DNA of 64,000 nt from Parabacteroides sp. (GTDB lineage Bacteria > Bacteroidota > Bacteroidia > Bacteroidales > Tannerellaceae): assembly GCA_028707405.1 (NCBI GenBank), contig JAQWBH010000002.1, positions 17,079-81,078 of the forward strand, given 5' to 3'. Each line of letters starts with the position of its first letter. Position 1 is the stretch's first letter. Positions 17,185-25,134 of the stretch are shown here, in pieces. The notes under the pieces were generated by a model that made no database searches, was not told where the DNA came from, and worked only from the letters and a program-made list of their open reading frames with translations. Position numbers and translations under genes: made by a program.

Positions 17185-18144
17185 ATGAAATATCATACCA
17201 TATTTATTTGCATCATCATTATAAGTTTATTGACATTATTGATGAGCTGCAACGACGATGTATTTGTGAAAGAATTGAATGTATCCACCACTGAACTACA
17301 GATGGATGGAGAAGGAGATTCGTCGGTTGTCACATTCAATAAAATCCCCGAAGGGGGAATTTTATCTATTGACCAATCCAATAATGAGTTTTATGGGAAA
17401 GTATACGATGAAAACGGAAAGATATTATACAATTCTGTCACTTTCTATGAGAATCCCTTAAAGCAAAAAGGAAAATTGGTGTATCAAAGCTCTCTTAACG
17501 GTTTCACAGTGAAACGTTCGGACGATAAAAAAATAGAAATAAGCGTAGATGAAAATTTATCGAATCAAGATTTTAAGTTCACTGTTTGGATTGGCGACTA
17601 TGACAAAAACATTCCTATTCATATCACGCAGGTACCTTCTGCAGGGTATGACTTCGATCATATAAACTATTCGCTAACGCCTATGACTTATTACCAAAAT
17701 TGGGAAGAATCAAACACAAACCTCGTCATCGATAATCATAACGACAACCCGATAACCATCGGCGTCTCGATCTTTTCGGGCGAACAGCAATCTTTCACTT
17801 TCTCAAGTCAGGATCCGAAAGCGTTTTCATTTCTTAAGCCCGATGCACAGGTGACGATTCCAGACAGTGTGATAAACGACGAGATTAAGATTTCGAACAA
17901 AAAAACTTACTATAAAAATTCCGAACAAAAAACGCCGCTTCCTTTTGAGGATGTGAAAAAGACTATAACCGTGGAAAAAGGGAAAACAAAGGTCATCAAA
18001 ATTTTGGAATATTCATATTTTGATGCAGACTATACATTATACATCCGAAACCGAAAAACAGGAAAAATTAAAAGCATAACCGGAATCTTCCACAGCAAAA
18101 CACTAACAGGAAAATATATGCTGGCATTAAAGAGACTTTCGTAA
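17185..18144 (+). CDS. Lipoprotein of unknown function, paired with PagL-like gene
   Basis: 319-residue lipoprotein, not recognised. The signal peptide is long and hydrophobic and ends at Cys22 (TLLMSC), followed by NDD, an acidic start often seen on surface-exposed Bacteroidota lipoproteins. The mature part is rich in beta-strand and reads like two to three Ig-like or BACON-like beta-sandwich segments (strands around 40-150, then 155-320), without obvious catalytic residues. The stop is 3 bases before the next gene, so the pair is co-transcribed and probably works with the outer-membrane deacylase. The leader carries a hairpin. Confidence 0.7.
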   Translation: MKYHTIFICIIIISLLTLLMSCNDDVFVKELNVSTTELQMDGEGDSSVVTFNKIPEGGILSIDQSNNEFYGKVYDENGKILYNSVTFYENPLKQKGKLVYQSSLNGFTVKRSDDKKIEISVDENLSNQDFKFTVWIGDYDKNIPIHITQVPSAGYDFDHINYSLTPMTYYQNWEESNTNLVIDNHNDNPITIGVSIFSGEQQSFTFSSQDPKAFSFLKPDAQVTIPDSVINDEIKISNKKTYYKNSEQKTPLPFEDVKKTITVEKGKTKVIKILEYSYFDADYTLYIRNRKTGKIKSITGIFHSKTLTGKYMLALKRLS

Positions 18145-18147
18145 AAA

Positions 18148-19341
18148 ATGAGAACAAACAATAACAAACTACTTCTTATCAGTCTGTCGATATTTTTCAC
18201 CTTCATAGCAAAGGGACAGACATCAGACAGCATCCCAAACAAGCGACCGATTCATCAAGTCGAATTCGACATTGCTCCCGGATATATATTCCTGTCGAAT
18301 GATTTCTATAAGGGGAATAATCTAAAAAAAGAAAAGATTGACAAAAGCTTGTCGCTACATCTTAAATACGCTTTTCAATTCAACCCCAATTCATATTTGG
18401 GAAAGCTTTATCCGCATACTTACCAGGGAGTGGGAATCGCTTACAATACTTTTTATAATTCCAACGAAGTGGGAAATCCCATTGCACTATATGTATTTCA
18501 AGGGTCACGTATCAAACAGTTGTCACAACATCTGTCGTTTGATTATGAATGGAATTTCGGAGCCTCTTTTGGCTGGAAACCTTATGATGAAAACAAAAAT
18601 GAATATAACACATCTATAGGTTCAAGGATTAACGCTTATATCAATCTGGGTTTCTTCCTTAACTGGCAAATGACCTCACAATGGAAACTGGCAGCTGGCG
18701 TAACTGCTACACACTATTCTAACGGTAATACACATTATCCTAACGGAGGACTTAACACTACCGGAATGAGGATAGGCGTTACACGCCTTTTTGATGCCAG
18801 ATATAACAAAATATCCATGCAACACGAAACAATGCGAATACCCTTAGTGAAGCCTCATCTGAGTTATGATATAATCATTTACGGAGCAACACGATCTAAA
18901 GGTATTGTTGACGAACATTATATCGTGCCGAGTTCATTCGGTATTGTAGGTTTTAATATTAATCCGCTGTATCGTTTCAATAAATACCTTAAGGCAGGTC
19001 TGTCGTTAGACGGGCAATACGACGAAAGTGCCCATATCGAAAACCATATTGCCGGTAAAAATGAAAACGGGGACATGCGTTTCTACCGTCCCCCCTTCAT
19101 TGAACGCATAGAGGCAGGATTATCTCTTAGAGGCGAGTTTGTAATGCCGATCTTTTCCATCAATATCGGCATAGGGCATAATATTCTCTATAAAGGAAGC
19201 GGTTACGGCGGATTCTATCAAGTCGTTGCTCTCAAGACCAGCATTACCCGCAACCTGTTTCTACACGTAGGTTATCAGCTAAGTAAGTTTCATGACCCAA
19301 AGAATTTGATGCTGGGCTTTGGATATAGGCTTAACAACTGA
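18148..19341 (+). CDS. PagL-like outer-membrane acyloxyacyl hydrolase
   Basis: 397-residue beta-barrel protein with a cleavable signal peptide (about 1-23, IAKGQ). Residues 189-202 carry the PagL signature HYSNGNTHYPNGG. PagL removes the 3-O acyl chain of lipid A using a His-Ser-Glu triad; here His189 and Ser191 are in place, but the residue fourteen after the histidine is Asn203 instead of Glu. The length is about twice that of proteobacterial PagL, with further barrel-like strands up to residue 397 (ending MLGFGYRLNN). It follows the upstream lipoprotein by 3 bases. Lipid A remodelling is likely, but activity is not assured given the triad change. Confidence 0.75.
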   Translation: MRTNNNKLLLISLSIFFTFIAKGQTSDSIPNKRPIHQVEFDIAPGYIFLSNDFYKGNNLKKEKIDKSLSLHLKYAFQFNPNSYLGKLYPHTYQGVGIAYNTFYNSNEVGNPIALYVFQGSRIKQLSQHLSFDYEWNFGASFGWKPYDENKNEYNTSIGSRINAYINLGFFLNWQMTSQWKLAAGVTATHYSNGNTHYPNGGLNTTGMRIGVTRLFDARYNKISMQHETMRIPLVKPHLSYDIIIYGATRSKGIVDEHYIVPSSFGIVGFNINPLYRFNKYLKAGLSLDGQYDESAHIENHIAGKNENGDMRFYRPPFIERIEAGLSLRGEFVMPIFSINIGIGHNILYKGSGYGGFYQVVALKTSITRNLFLHVGYQLSKFHDPKNLMLGFGYRLNN

Positions 19342-19357
19342 CATTCGAATATTAATA

Positions 19358-20062
19358 TTACTCCACCCGCAAAATCACTTGTGTAAAAATTTGTCCCTGA
19401 CGAATATACAAATTGTAATCGCCGGCATGTACATAATCATCATTAACCAAGGTCAGTGTCAAAGTATTGCGCTTTACGGAATGTGAGAATACTTTGTCAA
19501 ACTTTGTATCAAAAGCATATTCGGCTCCTTTGGGAAGATCAATGGACACAGGATCGATATAGTTCTGAAACTCAGCAACGACTTTGTCGTTTTCGGGCAA
19601 ATCATTCGCCTCGGCCTGAACAGAAACATATTTTATAACGGAACCGGCTTTAGATGCATCTGCTTTGAGCGGTTCTACAACATAAAAACGATAATAAGTA
19701 CTGTTGAGAAGCACAGCATTTACTCCAGAGGGAAATGTCATGATTGTTTCTTGATCGAAAGCCTGATACATATGTCCCTGAGCAACAGCTACTTCTCGCA
19801 CAAGATTATTAGTAACCGGACCTATCTTTTTTCCCACTCCGCCGGTATTGCCGCAATCAGCAATATAACACGACCGGGTATAAAAATTATTAGCCTCATT
19901 AATATAGATATCCGAACTACCCAAACTGGTTCTGCCACTCTTTTCGTTAAGCATATTCAACGTTACCGTGCCAGAAGGATCACTCACATCATCTTTAGAA
20001 CACCCAAAACCAACACACACCATAATAACACACAAAACATGTACTAGCAAATTTCTCTCCAT
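19358..20062 (-). CDS. Lipoprotein of unknown function (possibly DUF5036)
   Basis: 234-residue lipoprotein with lipobox Cys21 (VGFGC) followed by SKDD, matching the acidic/lysine signal linked to surface export of Bacteroidota lipoproteins. The mature part opens with GTVTLNMLNE and contains YINEANNFY, which reminds me of the DUF5036 family, though I cannot confirm this. It is mostly beta-strand with two close cysteines (YIADCGN, SCYIADC). It is convergent with the PagL-like gene, separated by only 16 bases. Confidence 0.68.
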   Translation of the reverse strand: MERNLLVHVLCVIMVCVGFGCSKDDVSDPSGTVTLNMLNEKSGRTSLGSSDIYINEANNFYTRSCYIADCGNTGGVGKKIGPVTNNLVREVAVAQGHMYQAFDQETIMTFPSGVNAVLLNSTYYRFYVVEPLKADASKAGSVIKYVSVQAEANDLPENDKVVAEFQNYIDPVSIDLPKGAEYAFDTKFDKVFSHSVKRNTLTLTLVNDDYVHAGDYNLYIRQGQIFTQVILRVE

Positions 20063-20086
20063 TTCAATTTTTTTTTAACACGGATA

Positions 20087-20094
20087 CAAAGGTA
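20087..20094 (-). promoter_or_regulatory. -7 promoter box for the 20062 lipoprotein
   Basis: Minus strand TACCTTTG fits TAnnTTTG, 25 bases before the ATG. Confidence 0.55.
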
Positions 20095-20130
20095 CAAATA
20101 TCAATAAATATAACAAACAATCTCTTCTCT

Positions 20131-21189
20131 TTATAGCCAATGCTTTCCGAAAACAAGCCTTAAACCATGTGCGGCCCCAAAACAAACCGGAATGCCAACA
20201 AGTAAAACAAAGAATAATCTGACTAACGGCACAATAGGCAATGTCTCAGATAAGAACGTAAATCCGACAACAAAAAACGGATGAATAATATAAAAAGCAT
20301 AACTATCAGCCGATAATGTTTGCATTATATGACAAGGTTTATCAAAATATTTTTTGGCAATAGCAACCAAAAAATAGCTAAAACCGGCACACATCACCGG
20401 TTCCCAAAAAGCATAAATCAAAGCTTGAACACTCCATCCGCCCGCAAAATTTCCTGCAGAATTTTGATAATAGAGGACACTTTCTGCAAAAAAAGGAATA
20501 CCTAAAAAGATAGCTATCAAAAACCAAGGAAGCGAATCACGTACCTGAATCCGTTCGAGCCAGCCATTCCGACCGGCGATAATGCCCAAAGCATACATAA
20601 AGATATAAAGCGGAAAATAACCCAACTGTAATCCCAAAATATTTTTACCTGTCGGACAGAAAAGACGAACTGAAAAAGCAAATATGCCGGCGAGTATAAA
20701 GAATGTGATGATACCAAGTACCGAAGGGCGTTTCCAGTTAATAACTATTCGCTTTTTAAACCATTTTCTATAAGCAAGATAACTTGATTCAAAAATCAGC
20801 AATGTAAATACAAACCACATCGGTCCGGGACCAAAATTATTCCAATGGCCATAAATCCAATATACAAGCAAAGGATTAAGAATAAAAACAAAAATCAGCA
20901 ACGGAACCAACAAACGCTTAACACGGTCCACCAAAAACAGACGGAAACCTTTTCTATCCAGAGATTCAGGCATAAGTAAAGCTGAAATAAAGAAAAACAA
21001 ACTCATAAAATAGGATTGATCTATACCCATCAACAAAGAAAGCAGAATTTGTGTAACTCCCGTAGTTGTTTCTTTAGATAAATAATACCAGCCTCCAGAG
21101 GCACCAAAGCCAATGGCAGAATGATGAAAAAAGACGAGCATCGTCAAAAAGACTCTAAGCAAATCCAAATAATATATGCGTCTATTCAT
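20131..21189 (-). CDS. Membrane acyltransferase, acyltransferase-3 family
   Basis: Integral membrane O-acyltransferase of the acyltransferase-3 (OafA/MdoC-like) family, which acetylates or succinylates sugars of glycans or lipids. About ten transmembrane helices are visible, with the conserved His pair in MLVFFHHS near the N-terminus and a conserved first line RRIYYLDLLRVF. I chose the ATG at 21189. The frame extends to a TTG at 21222, but that lies inside the probable -7 box. The acceptor is unknown. The gene stands alone and is divergent from etfB. Confidence 0.85.
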   Translation of the reverse strand: MNRRIYYLDLLRVFLTMLVFFHHSAIGFGASGGWYYLSKETTTGVTQILLSLLMGIDQSYFMSLFFFISALLMPESLDRKGFRLFLVDRVKRLLVPLLIFVFILNPLLVYWIYGHWNNFGPGPMWFVFTLLIFESSYLAYRKWFKKRIVINWKRPSVLGIITFFILAGIFAFSVRLFCPTGKNILGLQLGYFPLYIFMYALGIIAGRNGWLERIQVRDSLPWFLIAIFLGIPFFAESVLYYQNSAGNFAGGWSVQALIYAFWEPVMCAGFSYFLVAIAKKYFDKPCHIMQTLSADSYAFYIIHPFFVVGFTFLSETLPIVPLVRLFFVLLVGIPVCFGAAHGLRLVFGKHWL

Positions 21190-21219
21190 ATGAAAATCAA
21201 TAAGAATTAATAGAATTCC

Positions 21220-21227
21220 CAAAGATA
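21220..21227 (-). promoter_or_regulatory. -7 promoter box for the membrane acyltransferase
   Basis: Minus strand TATCTTTG fits TAnnTTTG, 31 bases before the ATG at 21189. It rules against the upstream TTG start. Confidence 0.55.
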
Positions 21228-21376
21228 AAAATATTATTTCATACTACTGATTAATAAACTTTTATTTATTATTCAATAATCAATATACTTACATTCTTGC
21301 TTCTTATCTCTTTCGCTCAAAATGATGAAAAGTGTGCATTTTTGATAGAAAGTTTTCTACATCCCAAATGTTTGAT

Positions 21377-21384
21377 TACTTTTG
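21377..21384 (+). promoter_or_regulatory. -7 promoter box for the etfBA operon
   Basis: TACTTTTG exactly fits TAnnTTTG, 32 bases before the etfB ATG at 21416. Confidence 0.55.
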
Positions 21385-21415
21385 CACCGATTTCAATATT
21401 CAATCAGGAAATAAT

Positions 21416-22318
21416 ATGAGTTTAAAAATTATCGTATTAGCTAAACAGGTTCCGGATACACGTAACGTGGGTAAGGATGCGATGAAAGAAGACGGCACAG
21501 TCAATCGTGCTGCGCTTGCTGCCATCTTCAATCCGGAAGACCTGAACGCATTAGAGCAGGCATTGCGCCTGAAAGATGCTTTCCCCGGAACGACTGTTAC
21601 GGTGTTGACCATGGGTCCCGGACGTGCTGCCGAAATCATCCGTGAAGGATTATATCGCGGTGCCGATGGTGGATATCTGCTGACAGACCGGGCTTTCGCG
21701 GGCGCCGACACATTAGCCACCTCATATGCGTTGGCTACTGCCGTAAAAAAGATAAATGATTACGACATCATTATTGGTGGGCGTCAAGCCATCGATGGAG
21801 ATACAGCTCAAGTAGGTCCGCAGGTTGCAGAAAAATTAGGCTTGCCTCAAATTACCTACGCTGAAGAAATTCTTAACATCGACGAAAAATCAAAACGTAT
21901 CACAGTAAAGAGACATATTGACGGCGGTGTAGAAACAGTAGAAGGCCCGATGCCTATCGTTATCACAGTCAATGGTTCCGCAGCGCCATGTCGTCCACGT
22001 AACGCCAAACTCGTGATAAAATATAAGCGGGCTTTAGGTGCACAAGAAAAAGCAGCCGCTCCGGCTTGCCATCCCAATCAAACGCCTTTAGCTTATCCCG
22101 AACTATATGAGAAGCGCCCTTATCTGAATATTCAGGAATGGAGTGTTGCCGATGTTAACGGTGATTTAAACCAATGCGGTCTGTCCGGCTCTCCAACGAA
22201 AGTAAAGAGCATTGAGAATATTGTGTTCCAAGCCAAGGAAAGTAAGACACTGGCAGATTCTGATCAGGATGTTGAAGGATTAATTGTCGAACTGCTAGCT
22301 AATCACACCATAGGATAA
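21416..22318 (+). CDS. etfB: Electron transfer flavoprotein beta subunit
   Basis: Cytoplasmic ETF beta subunit, which with EtfA carries electrons from acyl-CoA dehydrogenases. I start it at the ATG at 21416 (MSLKIIVLAKQVPDT), because the frame further upstream runs through the promoter. The 300-residue length and the motifs VPDTRNV, NPEDLNALEQALRLKD and GGRQAIDGDTAQVGPQ (AMP/FAD binding) are typical. EtfA follows after one base and an acyl-CoA dehydrogenase after that, giving a self-contained redox module. Confidence 0.95.
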   Translation: MSLKIIVLAKQVPDTRNVGKDAMKEDGTVNRAALAAIFNPEDLNALEQALRLKDAFPGTTVTVLTMGPGRAAEIIREGLYRGADGGYLLTDRAFAGADTLATSYALATAVKKINDYDIIIGGRQAIDGDTAQVGPQVAEKLGLPQITYAEEILNIDEKSKRITVKRHIDGGVETVEGPMPIVITVNGSAAPCRPRNAKLVIKYKRALGAQEKAAAPACHPNQTPLAYPELYEKRPYLNIQEWSVADVNGDLNQCGLSGSPTKVKSIENIVFQAKESKTLADSDQDVEGLIVELLANHTIG

Positions 22319-22319
22319 C

Positions 22320-23339
22320 ATGAATAACGTATTTGTATATTGTGAACTTGAAGGTACGACCGTTGCCGATGTAAGTCTTGAGCTTCTGACCAAAGGCCGG
22401 AAGTTGGCCAACCAGCTAAACTGCAGTTTGGAAGCTATTGTGGCAGGTACAAACTTGGGTGGTATTGAAAAACAGATAATGCCTTATGGCGTAGATAAGC
22501 TGCATATATTTGATGCACCGGGATTATTTCCCTACACCTCTATGCCGCACGCTTCAATCCTGATTAATCTTTTCAAAGAAGAGAAGCCGCAGATATGCCT
22601 AATGGGAGCAACCGTTATCGGTCGTGATCTTGGTCCGCGGGTATCATCCGCACTGACAAGCGGTCTGACAGCCGATTGTACATCACTTGAAATCGGATCA
22701 CACGAAGATAAAAAAGCCGGTAAGAAATATGAAAACCTGCTTTATCAGATCCGTCCGGCTTTCGGTGGAAATATCGTTGCAACAATCGTTAATCCCGAAC
22801 ACCGCCCACAAATGGCTACCGTACGCGAAGGAGTGATGAAGAAAGAGATATGTAATGAGAACTACAAAGGCGAGGTTGTTATACATGACGTTGCTAAATA
22901 CGTTCCGGAAACAGACTTCGTAGTCAAAGTAATTGATCGCCATGTAGAAAAGGCTAAACATAATCTGAAAGGGGCAGCAATCGTTGTTGCCGGAGGTTAT
23001 GGTATGGGATCGAAAGAAGGCTTCGACAAACTTTTCGAACTGGCTAAAGAACTTCACGCTGAAGTTGGTGCCAGCCGCGCTGCGGTCGATGCAGGTTTCT
23101 GCGATCATGATCGTCAGATCGGACAGACAGGACTCACTGTTCATCCGAAACTTTATATCGCCTGCGGTATCTCCGGACAAATTCAACATATTGCCGGAAT
23201 GCAGGATGCAGGTATCATCATTTCTATAAACAACGACGAGAATGCTCCTATCAATAAAATTGCCGATTATATTATCAATGGCACTGTAGAAGAAGTGATC
23301 CCGAAGATGATTAAATATTACAAAAAGAACACGAAGTAA
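22320..23339 (+). CDS. etfA: Electron transfer flavoprotein alpha subunit
   Basis: ETF alpha subunit, 339 residues, which holds the redox FAD. The C-terminal FAD domain shows GGYGMGSKEGF, GASRAAVDAGF, the RQIGQTG motif and CGISGQIQHIAGM, as in all EtfA proteins. The start ATG at 22320 overlaps nothing and follows the etfB stop by one base. The next gene begins 2 bases after its stop. In a mainly anaerobic lineage the final electron acceptor is unclear, since no ETF:quinone oxidoreductase is present here. Confidence 0.95.
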   Translation: MNNVFVYCELEGTTVADVSLELLTKGRKLANQLNCSLEAIVAGTNLGGIEKQIMPYGVDKLHIFDAPGLFPYTSMPHASILINLFKEEKPQICLMGATVIGRDLGPRVSSALTSGLTADCTSLEIGSHEDKKAGKKYENLLYQIRPAFGGNIVATIVNPEHRPQMATVREGVMKKEICNENYKGEVVIHDVAKYVPETDFVVKVIDRHVEKAKHNLKGAAIVVAGGYGMGSKEGFDKLFELAKELHAEVGASRAAVDAGFCDHDRQIGQTGLTVHPKLYIACGISGQIQHIAGMQDAGIIISINNDENAPINKIADYIINGTVEEVIPKMIKYYKKNTK

Positions 23340-23341
23340 TT

Positions 23342-25048
23342 ATGTCAAACTTTTATACAGACAACCCAAGCTTAAAACATTACCTTCATCACCCGCTGAT
23401 GAAACGTATTGTTGAATTGAAGGAACGCAACTTTGCCGACAAAGACGCTTTCGATGATGCTCCTCAGAATTATGACGATGCAATGGACAACTACGAAAAA
23501 GTGTTGGAAATCGTTGGTGAGATTTGTGGAGATACAATCTCACAAAATGCCGAAGAGGTAGATAAAGAAGGGCCGACTGTTGCCAACGGCCGTGTCACTT
23601 ATGCAGCCGGAACAGAACGCAATCTGGAAGCTGTACGCAAAGCCGGACTGATGGGAATGTCAATGCCACGCCGTTTTGGCGGGCTTAACTTCCCCATTGT
23701 TCCTTATATTATGGCGGCCGATATCGTTTCACGTGCGGATGCAAGTTTCGAAAACCTTTGGGGATTGCAGGACTGTGCTGAAACGTTGTATGAATTCGGC
23801 AACGATGATCAGCGTCAGCGTTATATTCCGCGAGTATGCGAAGGTGAAACGATGTCAATGGATCTGACCGAACCGGATGCCGGCTCCGATCTTCAATCTG
23901 TCATGCTAAAAGCAAGCTATGACGAACAAGAAAGTTGTTGGCGTCTGAATGGCGTAAAACGATTCATCACCAATGGCGATTCAGATATTCATCTGGTGCT
24001 GGCCCGTTCGGAAGATGGAACGAAAGATGGCCGAGGATTGTCAATGTTTATTTATGACAAGAAAAACGGAGGCGTTAACGTCCGTCGCATTGAGAACAAG
24101 ATGGGCATCAAAGGCTCTCCTACTTGCGAATTGGTATTCAAGAATGCTAAAGCCGAGTTATGCGGAGATCGCAAACTGGGACTTATTAAATACGTAATGG
24201 CTCTGATGAACGGCGCTCGCCTGGGAATCATGGCACAAGCCGTCGGATTAAGCGAAGCAGCCTATCGCGAAGGCTATACCTACGCTACAGAACGTAAACA
24301 GTTCGGAAAAACCATCATTGAGTTTCCCGCTGTTTTTGAGATGGTCGCAATAATACGCGCCAAAGCTGACGCTTCACGAGCAATGCTTTATGAGACTGCA
24401 CGATTCGTTGATATCTATAAAGCGCTTGAAGACATCTCTAGAGAACGTAAACTAACACCAGAAGAACGTACTGAGATGAAAAAATATAGTAAGCTGGCTG
24501 ACGCATTCACACCGCTTGGCAAAGGAATGACAACCGAATATGCCAACCAGAATACTTATGATGCCATACAGATCCACGGCGGTTCAGGTTTCATGAAAGA
24601 TTATACCTGCGAACGTCTTTATCGTGATGCACGTATCACCAACATCTATGAAGGCACAACGCAATTGCAGGTTGTCGCGGCAATACGCCATGTGACGACG
24701 GGGACTTACCTGAATCAGATTCGTGATGAGTATGATAAGATTGAATATAAACCCGAATTGCAGGCTTTGCAAAGCAGGCTTCAAACGATGACGACTAATT
24801 ATGAACAGGTTGTCAATCTGGTTTCAGAAACAAAAGACAATGAGTATATCGAGTTCCATGCGCGCCGCCTGGTTGAGGCTGCCGCTCATTGTGTAATGGG
24901 CTACCTGCTATTGCGTGATGCAAATGAAGATGATAGTTTCCGCCATTCCGTAGAAGTGTATGTCAACTACGGCGAAGCTGAAATAGACAAGATTCTTGTC
25001 TTCATCAGCAACTTCAAACAGGAAAAACTGGAATCCTACAAACAATAA
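23342..25048 (+). CDS. Acyl-CoA dehydrogenase family protein
   Basis: 568-residue FAD-dependent acyl-CoA dehydrogenase, cytoplasmic and partner of the ETF encoded just upstream. It shows the family signatures MDLTEPDAGSD (FAD/substrate loop), GARLGIMAQAVGLSEAAYREG, ERKQFGKTI and, near residue 436, IYEGTTQLQ, where the glutamate is the usual catalytic base of short-chain enzymes. The C-terminal region of about 110 residues after residue 455 is longer than in classical 380-residue enzymes and resembles the extended dehydrogenases of the group. The substrate is not determinable. A terminator follows. Confidence 0.92.
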   Translation: MSNFYTDNPSLKHYLHHPLMKRIVELKERNFADKDAFDDAPQNYDDAMDNYEKVLEIVGEICGDTISQNAEEVDKEGPTVANGRVTYAAGTERNLEAVRKAGLMGMSMPRRFGGLNFPIVPYIMAADIVSRADASFENLWGLQDCAETLYEFGNDDQRQRYIPRVCEGETMSMDLTEPDAGSDLQSVMLKASYDEQESCWRLNGVKRFITNGDSDIHLVLARSEDGTKDGRGLSMFIYDKKNGGVNVRRIENKMGIKGSPTCELVFKNAKAELCGDRKLGLIKYVMALMNGARLGIMAQAVGLSEAAYREGYTYATERKQFGKTIIEFPAVFEMVAIIRAKADASRAMLYETARFVDIYKALEDISRERKLTPEERTEMKKYSKLADAFTPLGKGMTTEYANQNTYDAIQIHGGSGFMKDYTCERLYRDARITNIYEGTTQLQVVAAIRHVTTGTYLNQIRDEYDKIEYKPELQALQSRLQTMTTNYEQVVNLVSETKDNEYIEFHARRLVEAAAHCVMGYLLLRDANEDDSFRHSVEVYVNYGEAEIDKILVFISNFKQEKLESYKQ

Positions 25049-25069
25049 TTATTGTATTGCATATATCAG

Positions 25070-25110
25070 GCACGGATGACACATATCACGGTGTGATTCG
25101 TGCTTTATTT
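25070..25110 (+). terminator. Rho-independent terminator after the etf operon
   Basis: Stem of 13 pairs with one mismatch and one G-T pair (GCACG...CGTGC, 25070-25103), followed by TTTATTTA. Confidence 0.65.
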
Positions 25111-25134
25111 ATATAATCACTAAATGATATCACC

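Noticed and set aside
21189..21222. Longer start (TTG) for the membrane acyltransferase
   Set aside because: It lies inside the -7 box, and the family begins at the ATG at 21189.
21332..21415. Longer N-terminus for etfB
   Set aside because: It would be upstream of the promoter at 21377, and EtfB proteins begin at MSLKIIVL.
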